Shown here: one piece after another, positions 10,568 to 22,600 of the stretch | Layout of the letters: each line of letters starts with the position of its first letter | Numbering within the stretch: the first letter of the stretch is position 1 | From: Conus ventricosus | Taxonomy: Eukaryota; Mollusca; Gastropoda; Neogastropoda; Conidae | Direction: 5' to 3' | Length of the DNA stretch: 64,000 nt | Assembly (NCBI GenBank): GCA_018398815.1 | Contig: CM031604.1 | Coordinates: 61,358,638-61,422,637, forward strand | Made by a program: the position numbers and the translations under genes | Notes under the pieces: generated by a model | The model's database searches: none | What the model was told of the DNA's origin: nothing | The model's input: the letters and a program-made list of their open reading frames with translations, nothing else

Positions 10568-10759
10568 GGCATCTCGGGGACAGATGTGGCAAAGGAGGCT
10601 TCCGACATCATCCTGACTGACGACAACTTCACCAGCATTGTGAAAGCTGTCATGTGGGGTCGCAACGTCTACGACAGCATCGCCAAATTCCTGCAGTTTC
10701 AGCTGACAGTCAATGTTGTCGCTGTTTTCGTGGCCTTTATTGGGGCCTGCAGCATTGGG
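10568..10759 (+). CDS. ATP2B: PMCA exon: P-domain end and TM5
   Basis: Exactly 64 codons, phase 0, acceptor gcaacag and donor gttagt. It reads [20 protein letters not shown], then [20 protein letters not shown] and [20 protein letters not shown]. This is nearly identical to vertebrate PMCA. It covers the end of the P-domain, the cytosolic stalk and the fifth membrane helix (QLTVNVVAV). Joined to the exon before it, it restores FAM-GISGTD. In vertebrates the residue before DSPLK is Gln; here the junction gives Gly, an otherwise same-length substitution. Confidence 0.97.
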
Positions 10760-11609
10760 GTTAGTGGCTTTATTTGGGGTATTTTAAGAGCTTGTTTTGT
10801 AAGTGAGCAGACATTTGCAGGATTCTGTTAGATTCTAATCAGATTTTTGTCTGCATCTGACTGTACTTTAATATCATTGAGAACATATACGTTCAGGATT
10901 GGATTTTTAACAAATTCACATCTGTTGCCATACTGTCTGTTGTTTTCAGGATTGTTTTCTTTTAGCACGTTCCATATGAGAATATGATGAACAGTGGTGC
11001 TCACTGATGTACCATAGTATGCCATTGTTGTACCAAACTGGTACACATGCACTCACAAACCATACACAGGCACACTCGGCCGTGCATGCACACACACACA
11101 CACACACATGCAACCGTACACAAAACCACATACATACACATACAAACGTTCACTCGCCACCGAACACATGCACACACACACACTTTCATACGTGTTCATT
11201 CACCACCCAACAAACACACACACTTTCATACGTGTTCACTCGCCACCAACACACACATGCACACACTTTAATACATGCACTCATACTCAAGCACACAAAC
11301 GAGGATGTTCATACTTGTACACCATATGCACACACGCACTCTCACACAAAAACAGGCAGGTAGGCACGCGCGCGCGCACACACACACACACGCGAAACAT
11401 GCAACACACATACACATGCACACACAAAAGCACACCACCACACGCTGACGCACATACATTTACATATATATGTACATGCATTTGTTTCTACAAACGCTAC
11501 ACATGGATGTATGTGTGTACATGCAGGCACGCACACACACACGCACACACACCGAAACTCCTGTAAGCAGCCTGACCTAATGGTGGGTGATGGGTGGTGT
11601 ATGTGACAG
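10760..11609 (+). other. PMCA intron with CA-rich microsatellite tract
   Basis: An 850-base intron. About 11045-11555 is an interrupted CA-rich array in which acac tracts are mixed with repeated pieces such as cactttcatacgtgttcact. The His/Thr-rich frames on + and Cys/Val-rich frames on - here are artefacts of the CA repeat. Confidence 0.85.
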
Positions 11610-11823
11610 GACAGTCCACTGAAGGCCATCCAGATGCTGTGGGTGAACCTCATCATGGACACCCTGGCCTCACTGGCTCTGGCCACCGAACTGCCCTCCA
11701 GCGAGCTGCTGAAGCGTAAGCCCTACGGCCGCACCAAGCCCCTCATCTCCAAGACCATGTGGAAGAACATCGTGGGCCACGCCTTCTACCAGATTCTTGT
11801 CATCCTCATCCTTCTTTTCCAAG
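11610..11823 (+). CDS. ATP2B: PMCA exon: TM6 Ca2+ site and TM7
   Basis: Acceptor gtgacag, donor gtgggc after a split Gly codon. It begins [20 protein letters not shown] and continues [20 protein letters not shown], then [20 protein letters not shown] and LILLFQ. The Asn and Asp in WVNLIMD are the TM6 residues of the single PMCA Ca2+-binding site (known from human PMCA4, N879 and D883). The KRKPYGR loop and the NIVGHAFYQ helix are family-typical. Intact, no frameshift. Confidence 0.97.
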
Positions 11824-13214
11824 GTGGGCGCAATGAGAGGGACTTGGCTATCGTTCACGCATATGCACATATCTCCAGTTATGTATACCCACACACATTT
11901 GTACAGACATACTTGAATGCAGTAGCAGGGATGGTGTTAGGTAAGTAATATAGGCCTGGCTGCACGCTGGTGCAATGCATACCTTAGGTACCTTCAAAAT
12001 GTCATCCATAAGCCCCTGCCGTCTCCTTTATTTCTTGTCATACACCATACCATGTCAGATTCTTGCAAGTTGCATCCTGTTTCTTGTTCTTTTTGGCTAA
12101 ATTTTCATGGCTTGCACAGTTGCGCTGCAAAAGTTAAGTGTCCAGTCCACTGGTTCCTTTCCTCTTATGGCCAAACGCTGACCAAGAAGATCTGCAAGGT
12201 TTTTGCTCTGTCTCACTTTTTAACTTTTTTTTAACTTCAAACGCTCGCATTGACCTTTACCATACCAGAATTTACGATTTTAGAATGGATTCATTGCAAA
12301 CTTTCAACAGGATTCGAACCATGTCTTCCTGGAACGGATTCATTGCAAACTTTCAACCTGATTCCAACCATGTCTTCCTCCCCCAATGGTTGTTATCTCT
12401 TGATGCTTGCAACATGCCACTGCCGAAGTGATTACCTGTCTCAAATCAAGAGTGAAGCCATGTCAGACTCATAGTCATACTCATCTGTCCCCATTTTACT
12501 GCTGTGGTCTGCATGGGATAATCTGTGTCAGCCATACAGAGGGATTAAGCATAGAAACTTCATCTCCACTGAAGATATAAGATGGTTTTGCGTTGCATCT
12601 TAATACTGCAGTTGATAAGAAAAGTGGGCCTAACAGAGGTATTCAGGAGGTCAGTTTGCAAGAGGTTGATATGCTATGTATACTTGGTCAAGCAGGGAGC
12701 ATTGCAAAAGTCTTGACATTCTCTCATTATTTTCTTCTGTTCACTTTTTGTCCAGAAACTCGTTGAGATCTCGGACCAATCAGAGGTATATATGAACCAG
12801 ACATGCTGTGATACCTTCACACGTGCACACACGCGCGCACACACACACTCACTCACTTCAAATGCACACGCACACACTTCATACACATACACACAGACAA
12901 ACTTCACAACACATACATGCGCGCATACACACACACGTCTCGCACACAAACTTCTCACAAACAAACTTCTCACAAACAAACTTCTCACACACACGCAGGC
13001 ACTTTACAACACATGCACACACACTTGACAACACGCGCGCACACATATGTGCACTAAACAGTATGCTGGCCGTCAGTACTTGACCTGCACTTGGACATGG
13101 AAGGATGAACATAGCAGCTAGCCGTCGCACTGGCATTGCAGTGTATGAAACACAACAGAGGGAATCTGTGCTACTGACAACAGCAGTAATGCTTGATCTG
13201 TTCTTCTCGCCCAG
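11824..13214 (+). other. PMCA intron with CA-rich tract
   Basis: A 1.39-kb intron. About 12815-13050 is CA-rich and includes five copies of a short unit (acaaacttctc) near 12945-12990. At 12050-12710 there are weak matches to the terminal repeat of the DIRS-like remnant at 4540-4875. No gene seen. Confidence 0.75.
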
Positions 13215-13432
13215 GTGCTAATCTGTTCGGTATCGATGACGGAATCGCCCAGGCCGAGAAGCTACACGCCCCTCCAGGTCAGCACTTCACCATCATCTTC
13301 AACACTTTTGTCATGATGACCCTGTTCAACGAGATGAACGCGCGCAAGATCCATGATCAGCGCAACATTGCCGACGGCCTTCTGAGGAACCCTGTCTTCA
13401 TCATAATCTGGATCGGCACCTTTCTTCTCCAG
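13215..13432 (+). CDS. ATP2B: PMCA exon: TM8-TM9
   Basis: Acceptor tctcgcccag, donor gtgagg. The first two bases complete the Gly codon from the preceding exon. It reads GANLFGIDDGIAQAEKLHAP, the extracellular loop, then the highly conserved HFTIIFNTFVMMTLFNEMNA and RKIHDQRNIADGLLRNPVFI, and it ends IGTFLLQ. HFTIIFNTFVMM-LFNE-NARKIH is a signature of PMCA TM8 and the following loop. The FNE segment carries the family's membrane carboxylate region. Intact and in phase with the next exon. Confidence 0.97.
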
Positions 13433-15049
13433 GTGAGGAGAAATACCATTCTGTCGCTGTCTGTTCTCTGGAGACCGGCTTCACTGGTAGTTTGAGAGAA
13501 TTATCCACCTACTTGGTTTCTTTCTTTCTTTACTTTTTTAAATTGCTGTTTAGACAAGGATCTTCTGTCTTTGGGAGAGGGGGGAAAGGAAGAGGAGGAA
13601 TGTGATGCAGTACAGCAGCACTAGCTTATTTTTCAGTGGCGTATCTGCCAGAACATGTTGGTGTGTAGGGAGTTCAGACACAGTGTGCACAGTGTATATG
13701 TCTTTATTTTCAGTTGTTGGATATATATTTTACATTTCTACTTCCCTAGTGAAGCAAGTGATAGTTGTTTTGGGGGGTAGTATATGTCTTCTTTCTTTTT
13801 GCGGCCTGAAGTTCCATGTCCTCCACATTGCATTAATCCCACACACTCATTCCAGCTCCCTCATACACAGCCACACCCTGGTTTGTCCTGTCACAGCCCC
13901 AGCACCAGCAGTCCACAGGGAGCAGTCTGCAACCCTCCAGAGAAGACGGTGCACACACACCACACACACACACCAAGTCACTTGGATGGTGTTTATGGTG
14001 CCTGTTCTGATGTAACATCTGCAGGACACCATCTACTGTGTGATGACAATAATTGCTTAATTGTGGAGCCTTCATGAATAAATAGTCCTCACCAAAAGGC
14101 ACCACCACATCCATGGAGCTTGCCCACTCTGGCAGATTTGACGCACATTCCCCACTGGCATAAACATGGAGAGGAAATCAAAAGTGAGGTCAGCACGAGA
14201 GCAGGTCATGGCAATTTTTTTTTCTTTTTTCCCAAAGTGATATCAAGAGGCACTCTTGTCAGTTAATGGGCTGTAAACTCTGTTAGGTGGTACTACCAGT
14301 ATCGAAGTGATTTTGTCATGAATGACTTCGTAGATTAACTCCAAAACTGACCATTGACACAGTGATGCCCTGGACTACCTTGTTGCCAGGTTATCTGTAG
14401 TCATTTCCATGCCTGCTGATAACAAAGCTGAACCGTGAGAACATGCGTCCAGGCTAAACCTTCACAAGAGGTCTGTGTTTGTCAGGTCATCCTTGATACC
14501 ACCTTTTTTTTCTCCAGGTGGTGTTCCACACAAAAAGAATATGATTTATTTTTCAGCGATTTCAGTTTTTCTCTGTTACCTTTTTTTTTTAGACCGTTGT
14601 AATAGAAGTTGTACCTCACACTGTTAAAATCAGTTTGTCAATGATCATTTGATTAGGATGGCTCAGTATATCTATTACATTTTTTTTGTTTGGTTGGTGG
14701 TGTGTTTTTTTTCTTTCTTTTAAATATTTTTCTAATCTCTGCAAGCTCTCTCTCTTTCCTTTTGTTTTTTCACTGACAGAATTATGAGGTTAACAGAACT
14801 GCAACAACAAATAAAGTTAGGTGAACAAAAACCATTGTGGATCTTTAGGATAAAAAAAGAAGTCGTCTGCAGTTGATTTCACAAGGACTACATCAAGCGT
14901 TTGACCAGATTAAGTCCATTTTCGTGTACCATCCACATCTCACCAAAAGTGACATGGCAGATGGAGATAAGCATCCCAGGAGAAGGGGGGGGGGGGGAGG
15001 GGGGATGGCCTGTCATGTACTGTAGTATCCCCACCAAAACAGCAGTACA
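13433..15049 (+). other. PMCA intron, left part
   Basis: Unique intron sequence with T-rich tracts and a 13-base G run at about 14985-14997. No gene or recognisable repeat. Confidence 0.7.
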
Positions 15050-15269
15050 TTAACTCTCTTCAGTTCTTTCCCTTGAATTTTGATCACCGGTGATGGACAG
15101 TTTTCTTCTCAAAATTATAACATTTAAAACAACATTTTGTTATCTGAAGCAATGTATCGCCTAAAAACCCCAAAATAGACACATTCATCACAAAAATATT
15201 ATTTTAGAAATAATGCGCAGAATGTTAAGAAAAATTCATGCAAAAATCTCAAAAACTGTTGAGAGTTAA
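15050..15269. mobile_element. 220-bp TTAA-flanked MITE (piggyBac-like ends)
   Basis: Begins TTAACTCTCTTCAGTT and ends with the reverse complement of TTAACTCTCAACAGTT, so the ends are inverted repeats matching at about 14 of 16 positions and including TTAA. The same TTAACTCTC start is found in the larger elements at 6345-9841. No coding sequence. Interior is AT-rich. Confidence 0.65.
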
Positions 15270-15481
15270 GCCTCCTGATTCGTACCAGAAGCAGCCAAGA
15301 TCTGCTACTTCTGCCACTTGATTTCACTGTTGGAGAAACTGGAGTCACACGTGTAGAACTTTTCCATCACATACACATACTGAAGTGTAGAACTTCATGA
15401 GGTTCCCCACTATAGCTCGGTGAAAAGTTAGGCCAATTTTTTGCTTCCATTCTTTGAAAGTGAAACTGTATGCAGTGACCA

Positions 15482-15835
15482 GCCACCGTGGCAAAGTGGT
15501 TAGCATTGTGGACCCTCGCTGGGAGGCCATGGGTTCGATTCCCATCAGAGTCATGTGGGATTTTTCTGCCCTGACCAGCTCCTACCCAGAGCTGAGTTTG
15601 CTATGGGCTCAATTGGAAAGACTGGGACCACACAGTCGAGTTTCATCCACTTAATGGATACGTTTCTGAGAGTGTTGCTCAGATTTCCTGACCAACACTG
15701 TAGGTGTCTGTATCTCTCAGGCCTGGTTGATGCCAGGATATATTATGAAAGGAAGCGTAGAGTACAGCACTGTCATGTGGTCTTGGACCGAATGGAAATC
15801 CATAGCATCATCCTCATTCTCATCGATCAGTCAAA
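15482..15835 (+). mobile_element. tRNA-derived SINE (family 1)
   Basis: The head looks like a tRNA: tggcaaagtggttagcattg resembles an A box and ggttcgattccca a B box, spaced about as in a tRNA gene. An unrelated body of about 270 bases follows (ctgaccagctcctaccc and onward) and ends in a tcatcctcattctcatc-like tail. A real tRNA gene is unlikely because the cloverleaf is imperfect and the sequence continues as a SINE body. It lies in the intron between the PMCA exons at 13215 and 16512. Confidence 0.75.
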
Positions 15836-16511
15836 CAAAACAAAAACGTGGTGACACATGATAGAACACAGTCTTGTGATCTCATCTGTCAAATCTCATT
15901 GTTCTAGAGGTAAATACACAGTTGTAAGATATGAATAATATACACCCATTTTTTAGGCTAAAAGTAAAACCACAGCAATAATCTGAAAACTAAGGGAAAT
16001 CGTAACTTGGAAAATCTGAATCTGACTGCACACTCAGTTCTCTACCAGTGACCTAACTAGACATCTCAGACTGTTGACATAGAGGTTGCTGAGTTTATCT
16101 GGTGGAAAAAAGTTCATTGGATTGAACATACACATTTCTTTAAGGTCTCACCATCTGAAAAGCACTGTGTCTCTCTCCATTACCTCTGCCACAAAGGTTA
16201 TGCTTTCTCCAGCAGGTGTTGGGTTTTTTTTTTGTCTTGTCAGCAAGATGAAACAAAAACCGTCAAACCAATTTTTATTGAAACTAGGTGGAAAGATGGA
16301 ATGTGGCTCTGGGAGGAATCCAGTACATCTGGGTCCCGATTTGTGGTGTGGATGTGGGTCAAAGGGCAGATCCAAAATCGGTTGACCTTGGAGGAGGTCT
16401 GTGCTTGCGAAAGAGTCGGGGTAGTTTTCTGTGTGTCATGTCTGACCTGCTTTGGCTGTGACGTGTTTGCCTGGTGTGGGCATGTTTGTGACGAGTGTTG
16501 CTGTGTTTCAG
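15836..16511 (+). other. PMCA intron, right part
   Basis: Unique intron sequence ending at the acceptor gctgtgtttcag. I see no feature in it. Confidence 0.7.
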
Positions 16512-16619
16512 ATCATCATCGTGCAGGTGGGAGGTCTGGCCTTCCAGACCCATGAGTTGACCGCCGATCAGTGGTTGTGGTGTGTCTTCCTTGGCATCGG
16601 AGCTCTCCTCTGGGGCCAG
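16512..16619 (+). CDS. ATP2B: PMCA exon: TM9-TM10
   Basis: Exactly 36 codons, phase 0, donor gtaaat. It reads IIIVQVGGLAFQTHELTADQ, then WLWCVFLGIGALLWGQ. It corresponds to vertebrate IVIVQFGG, the LDQWMWC turn and the last membrane helix ending LVWGQ. It closes the ten-helix membrane domain. Intact. Confidence 0.96.
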
Positions 16620-16655
16620 GTAAATACCAGCACACCCCTGTCTGTGACAAGGCTG

Positions 16656-16668
16656 ACACGCACGCACG

Positions 16669-16727
<59 letters not shown>

Positions 16728-16730
16728 CAT
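16656..16730. repeat. (CA)n microsatellite
   Basis: A cacg tract running into about 30 uninterrupted CA units, starting about 36 bases after the donor of the preceding exon. Looser CA-rich pieces continue to about 16895. Confidence 0.95.
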
Positions 16731-17029
16731 CATACATACGTGCATGTACATGTAGGCACTCTCATATACATGTACATGGACACACATGCATATATGAACA
16801 TTGTTCGTATGGTTATCCATTGGTTTGTGCACTCATGCGCACACACACACAGGCACATGCTCGCACGCGCATATATGCCCACAGCTTTACACACACACTT
16901 AGCTTTCTTTTCAGTGGGAATGAAAGACTTTTCAGATGAACTGGAAACATGAAATAAGATTCCAAAATGCAGCAAAGAAAGAGATGGAAAAGGAAGGGGG
17001 GGAGAATGAATTGAATCAGTCGGTACAAA

Positions 17030-17985
17030 GTCTAAGTATGGCTCAATGACTCTGTATGTGTGTGCATCAGCGAGGAAAGAACTAATTGAATCGGTCAGTA
17101 CAGAATGACTGTGTGTGTGCGTCAGTGAGGAAAGAACTAACTGAATTGGTCAATACAAAGTCTAAGCATGGCTCAATGACTCTCTGTGTGTGCGTGCATC
17201 AGCGATGAAAAAAATAACTGAATTAGTCGGTACAGCATGGCTCAATGACTGTATGTGTGCTTCGGTGAGGAAAGAACTAATTGAATCAGTCGGTGTAAAG
17301 TCTAAGCATGGCTCAATGACTGCATGTATGTGTGTGCATCAGCGAGGAAAGAACTAATTGAATCGGTCAGTACAAAGTCTAAGCATGACTCTGACTCTGT
17401 GTGTGTGCATCAGCGAGGAAAGAACTAATTGAATTGGTTAGTACAAAGTCTAAGTATGGCTCAGTGACTGTGTGTGTGTGTGTGTGTGTGCATCAGTGAG
17501 GAAAGAACTAATTGAATCGGTCAGTACAGAGTCTAAGTATGGCTCAATGACTCGGTGTGTATGTGTCAGTGAGGAAAGAACTAATTGAATCGGTCAGTAC
17601 ATAGTCTAAGCATGGCTCAATGACAGTGTGTGTGTCTGTGAGGAAAGAACTAATTGAATCGGTCAGTACATAATCTAAGCATGGCTCAATGACAGTGTGT
17701 GTGTCTGTGAGGAAAGAACTAATTGAATTGGTCAGTACATAGTCTAAGCATGGCTCAATGACAGTGTGTGTGTCTGTGAGGAAAGAACTAATTGAATTGG
17801 TCAGTACATAGTCTAAGCATGGCTCAATCAGTCCATGACTGTGTGTGTCTGTGTCAGTGAGGTACATAGTCTAAGCATGGCTCAGTGACTGTGTGTGTGT
17901 GTGTCAGTGAGGAAAGAACTAATTGAATCGGTCAGTACATAGTCTAAGCATGGCTCAGTGATTCTGCGTGTGTGTGTGTGTGCCT
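17030..17985 (+). repeat. Minisatellite (units of about 52-77 bases) ending at a splice acceptor
   Basis: About 14 variable-length units. Each contains gaggaaagaactaattgaat, cggtcagtac, tctaagcatggctcaatgac and a TG run ending in catcag or gtcag. Length varies mainly in the TG run. The last unit keeps the ctaagcatggctcagtga piece and its TG run but ends gcctcag, which is the acceptor of the PMCA exon at 17989. The authentic splice site therefore aligns to the repeated motif, and many units carry an acceptor-like TG-rich tract plus cag. Confidence 0.9.
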
Positions 17986-17988
17986 CAG

Positions 17989-18153
17989 CTGATCACCACA
18001 ATCCCCACACACAAACTGCCAGGCCTGCGACTGCCGTGTCTGGCTGGCAAGGGCGACCGGGAAGGAGAGGGCGAGGCCATCGACGACGACCCAGTCAGCG
18101 GTGGGCGGGGACAGATCCTGTGGGTGAGGGGTCTGACTCGACTCCAGCAGCAG
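17989..18153 (+). CDS. ATP2B: PMCA exon: cytosolic tail and first half of calmodulin-binding domain
   Basis: Exactly 55 codons, phase 0, donor gtcagt. It begins LITTIPTHKLPGLRLPCLAG after WGQ, continues with an acidic linker (REGEGEAIDDDPVSGG) and ends RGQILWVRGLTRLQQQ. The last part aligns with the vertebrate calmodulin-binding start RGQILWFRGLNRIQTQ, with the anchor Trp retained. In vertebrates this exon junction is splice site C. The linker between TM10 and the calmodulin domain is diverged, as is usual. All three downstream terminal exons fit this phase. Confidence 0.96.
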
Positions 18154-18257
18154 GTCAGTTGTGTGCCCTTTTCTTCCCCATCCCCTACACCCTCTCCCCA
18201 CCCTCCTCTCTCCGTCTCCCCACCCTACCCCTCTCTCTCCGTGTCCCTTTCTCTTTC

Positions 18258-18324
<67 letters not shown>

Positions 18325-18959
18325 GTCTTAGGTTGTGTCTCAAGATCATCTCTGTCTGTGGTTGCATGCTAGAGTAAGGTGTAACTGCTGATTATCTTGA
18401 GAGCAATGAACATGATGCTGTGCACATTGGCGAAATGTGGGTATGCGTTGTGTGTGTAGGATTTGTAGTTTGCAATATGGATGTTGTGACTGTACTCGTT
18501 ATGTTCTGCTGTAGACTTTGATGCATTCTTCGTTTTGTATTTGTTGATTTGGTGCTGCATCGTCCCTGTTCTCTGTGTGTGTGTGAGTTAGTGCCTGCAA
18601 GCGAGCGTGTGTGAGAGTACGTGAAGGGAATAAGCATCTTGCCATGAATGTTTTCGTGCTTGGAGACTTGCTGAAAGCTGTATTGATGCATCAAGTGATG
18701 AAGTCTGGGTGTTAATTTGCTTCTCATCAATCTGAGAATATACAGTGGGCTATCCCGACAAAGCCCACAGAACTCCTTAGAAAATAGGTCTGAAATGGGT
18801 GATAATGCTCATTTTTAAGTAAACATGAGCACAGAAAAAGAGGAAACTGTTACAGAAAAACAAGACAAGTCTTTATGTGCTGAGAGAGTATCTTTATAGG
18901 AGAAATTTGGAAGATGATTGCAGTACAGAGAGAAAAATGACTGGGATACATCTCTTAAA
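18154..18959 (+). other. Start of the alternatively spliced PMCA intron, with (CT)n tract
   Basis: A pyrimidine-rich stretch follows the donor, and 18252-18320 is an uninterrupted CT array. The rest is unique. Frames reading Ser/Leu or Arg/Glu repeats here come from the CT array. Confidence 0.8.
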
Positions 18960-19570
18960 AAAAGAAAATGATTCAGGAAAAAAAGCCTTCAAATATTTGA
19001 TAAGATGGAATACAAATGACCGACAGTATCATGCTTTGAGAAAATAGAACATGTCTATCAGTATGTAGAAGAAAAGGTAAAAGTATACCTATTGGGTATT
19101 TCATGAAATAGAATTCATATGACCTTGAGTATTTAGAAAAAATAGAACATTTTCAGTACTTAAAGGAAATGGAATGAATATGCCCAACAGTATTTAGAGA
19201 AAATGAAATGCGTATGCCAACGTATGGCGGAAAGAGCATAAACATGCTTATAGATATTTTGAGAAGTGGAACAAATATGCCTTTCAATATTTTTTAGGAA
19301 ATGAATACATGTGACTGGTATTTTGAGAAAATAGAAATTGTCCATCAGCATTTCGAAGAAATGAAATCTGTATATCAAAACTCGTCAGGGAATTAAATGA
19401 TTTTTCCTCAGTGTTCTGTATAAACAAAAAATGCCCATCAGTATTTTTAGAGGGTAGAATGAAGGAAGTGGAAACTGGCCATCAAAATGTTGAGGAGATA
19501 CAATGTGCTGCCCATCAGTACTCTTAGGAAATGGAACACGCCAATGCTTATTTTTAGGAAATAGAACAAA
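18960..19570 (+). repeat. Decayed tandem repeat, units of about 45-60 bases
   Basis: Recurring pieces such as agtatttagagaaaatgaaa, tttgagaaaatagaa and gcccatcagtattttt appear roughly every 45-60 bases with many differences. It looks like an old minisatellite. Limits are approximate. Confidence 0.5.
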
Positions 19571-21249
19571 GCATCTGATTTATCTCAGAATGTGATTAAC
19601 AGTTGTAACATTTTTGTTCCCATTGCATTGTAAACATTCCATAGTGGATGTTCTTGAATTACAAGAGGAAAATACAGTATCATACAAACCACTTAATATA
19701 TGTCTAAAAACTGTACACTATGGACAAACTGAATTATGAATAGCAACACCTTGATCAGTTCTTGATGCACCACAGCCAGCTGTCGGTGAATGTTGTAGTA
19801 TGTTGCTGACCGCTAGAGTGACACCGTCTGTGGGAGGGGGCTGTAGCGGGGGATGAATCGTGTGGGCTTGTCTTCCCTTGGCAGTTGTGTCGTACAGCTG
19901 TGTGTGAGCAACCTTGATGATATCATGCTGCATAATGTTAGTGTGTGGAAGTTGCCACCAAGTGGATGCACAAGAGGCACAGTCATTGTGGATTGCACTC
20001 GGCTACAGACAGGTAAAAAGGTTGTTGGGGAAAGTAACGCTGATATTCCCATTTTAGTGGTTTAGAATGTTTTCTCGAGGAGGTGGGGGGGGGGGGGGGC
20101 GTGAATGTGGTTAAGTACTGAGAAGATAAGCAGAATTCCTCTAGTAATCTGCTCTTGGGTTCCAGTTTTGTTGATTTGACTTGAAACAATTAGATAAGAT
20201 GCAATGTTGGCAAGAGGAGAGAAAAAAAAGCTGCAAGTTTTAGGAAAAAAGATGGTGTTTATTTAGATTTTTTTTAATTTATCCTGATTGCAGCAACACA
20301 AGAGAGTCAGTGATGATGTTCTTTTCTCTTTTTTTCACACACTTTCAAGGATATGTGTAGATGGTGATTGTTTCCTAACCAACAGAGAAAAAAAGATTGG
20401 AGTTTTAGATAAAAGGGTGGTAAGCAGTTAGCAAAAGAAATGGTAATTGTTAGTTTGAGAGAACAAGCATTTTACTGTGAATGGATGACAGACAATAATG
20501 ATTTCTCACCAACCTGCTGTGTCTTGAAATGATTCTCTAATACAAAAGAAAAGTTACTGAATTTGTACACAAAACTGGTCAGATTTGCATGTGAACTAAC
20601 ATTGTTGTAGGTTGGCAGGTAAGTATATGTTGGTCTAATGCCTTTCAAATAATATTGTTCGTAAAATGACAGAGGGAAGAAGGAACGTTTGTCATCTTGA
20701 GCATATTGGGGATTGATATATGTCTTCTTTATCTGACGCCTTTGATGTTGTGGGTGTGCAGCTGCATACGTTTGTCATTATGTTTACATATGTATACCGC
20801 TGTGTATTTATATGATTTACATCCATAGACTTTGTGGTTGTAGTCACTGGTGCCTTTGTTCTGTGCTGGGATGGGATCAATCAGTTTTAACCCACCTCCT
20901 CTTTTGTTATTCTATCACACTTGATAATCTAGTTTTCATCTTTCACTTCATTTTTACTTTTAAAAGAAATTTTTTTTAATGCCAACATTTTTATGACATT
21001 GCATCACTGTTTCTCTAATAACATACTGACACTTAATCATATATATACGTGTGATCGTTGTGGACTGTCAGTGGTTGTCTCATGTATTACTTGGATGTGT
21101 CAAGGTGTGTATATACAATTTGCAGGCTTCATGGTATATATTCCAATGAAAAGTCATTTTTATGTTTGTAGTCAACATTTGTTGCTGTTTAGCATATTGT
21201 CTGGTCATTTTCTTGCTTTTTCCATCGCATCCATCTCTCTGTTCTCATG

Positions 21250-21289
<40 letters not shown>

Positions 21290-22226
21290 AATGTTTCTCC
21301 CCCATCTCTTCCTCTTTTTCGGTTCTTTCAGTTATTCCTGAAATAATTTCCATTCTAAACTCTTCTCTCGGTCTCTAGCCGAACCATTTTCTCCAGAGTG
21401 GTTAACTGGTTCACTGATTCTGCCCGTTCCTACATCCAACAGATTCTGTTTGTTCTTTCCATTGCCATTTTCGGTTTCTGTCATGGAAGAAATTACCTCC
21501 GCCCCACCCTCCATGCTGACCTGACCCACATCCATCCACACCATCTCCTTCCCAGCCTTTCCATTTCCGCCATTTCACGGTGGTTCTCTGATCCTTTAGC
21601 TGGTCCAGCAAGTCTACCCCGTGTGGCTTTCGCCGTTTTGGCCCATTCATTGTCTGCTTCTGTCGTGGTGCTGGTCTGGTTCGATGAGTGGTGTTCAGTG
21701 GATTGATGTCTTCTGTGGACGTTCAGTGGGCAGGCCTCACTGATGGGATCTCCTCTCTGCGTTTGAGTCTGTGGTGGATTGAAGTGAGAGAGTGTCAAGC
21801 TAGCATTATGACATCTGTTGCTCTTCATGGTATGTGTGAAATGGAAGAATAATAGCTGTTTAAAGTGATATGAGTCGTTCAAAAAAAAAAAAAAAAAACC
21901 ATACTGCGACCATTCACTTGATTTGGTATTGCCCAGTCTGCATATGTTCTAAAGCATTTATCTTAAGATGGCTGTGTTTAGATACACATTCACTTCAGTG
22001 GCATCATTTGACCTTTTTTCCCTTCTTTTTTAAAAGTTGAACTGAAAAACGTATGGTGTATTCAGCATTGAAACACAGGTGTATTTGTTTTTGATTGTTG
22101 ACGTGTCTGTTTCAGTAATTGTTTCATGATCCTGGATGATGTATATGATTTTGTCAGATTACATGAACATGGTCGATGGTTTTTCAAAGCTGAACATGAA
22201 ACATGATGCATAGAGGAGCAGACCAG

Positions 22227-22263
<37 letters not shown>

Positions 22264-22600
22264 TTTTTTGTGTGTTTTTTTTTTTTAATCTTTTGGCACA
22301 GCTTGATTGCATCTATTGAAATAGTACACTTGTAGGATGTTCAATTTTGGATACCTTTAGTGTTATTGTTCTCACAGAGTAGCTTGCTTTTTGAGCTGGT
22401 TCAGAATAGTTTAAAAGAAATGAAAAGGGTAACTTCTGCTCCCTTGGTTAAAAAAAGAATCAAAGGCACATAACTCCCCAAGTCGGTGCTACTGCTTTGG
22501 TGCCTACTCGTCTGTGGCACATGCGCAGAAAAGCACAGCAAATACAGAAGGAAGCTTTTCCTGTCGCCCCAGTCCCCTCTTCTTCAAGTGATGTTGAATA
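19571..22600 (+). other. Intron sequence without a recognised gene
   Basis: Unique AT-rich intron with a 15-base G run at about 20085-20099, a CT array at about 21248-21287, an A run near 21880 and a CA array at about 22229-22262. I looked for extra PMCA splice-site-C exons and found none with a convincing match. Confidence 0.6.

Noticed and set aside
11007..11566. Histidine/threonine-rich proteins of up to 152 residues
   Set aside because: Direct translation of a CA microsatellite; no splice sites or homology. The same holds for frames at 12792-13083, 16571-16952, 31737-32139 and 37631-38072.
15482..15560. tRNA gene
   Set aside because: A and B boxes are present, but a SINE body follows and the fold is imperfect. 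The same reason applies at 36450-36523 and 55625-55700.
17544..17867. 107-codon repeat protein on the - strand (DYVLTNSISSF units)
   Set aside because: Reverse translation of the minisatellite before the exon at 17989.
19571..22600. Additional splice-site-C exon
   Set aside because: I looked for further RVVxAF-type or other in-phase exons with good acceptors and found none that I could support.
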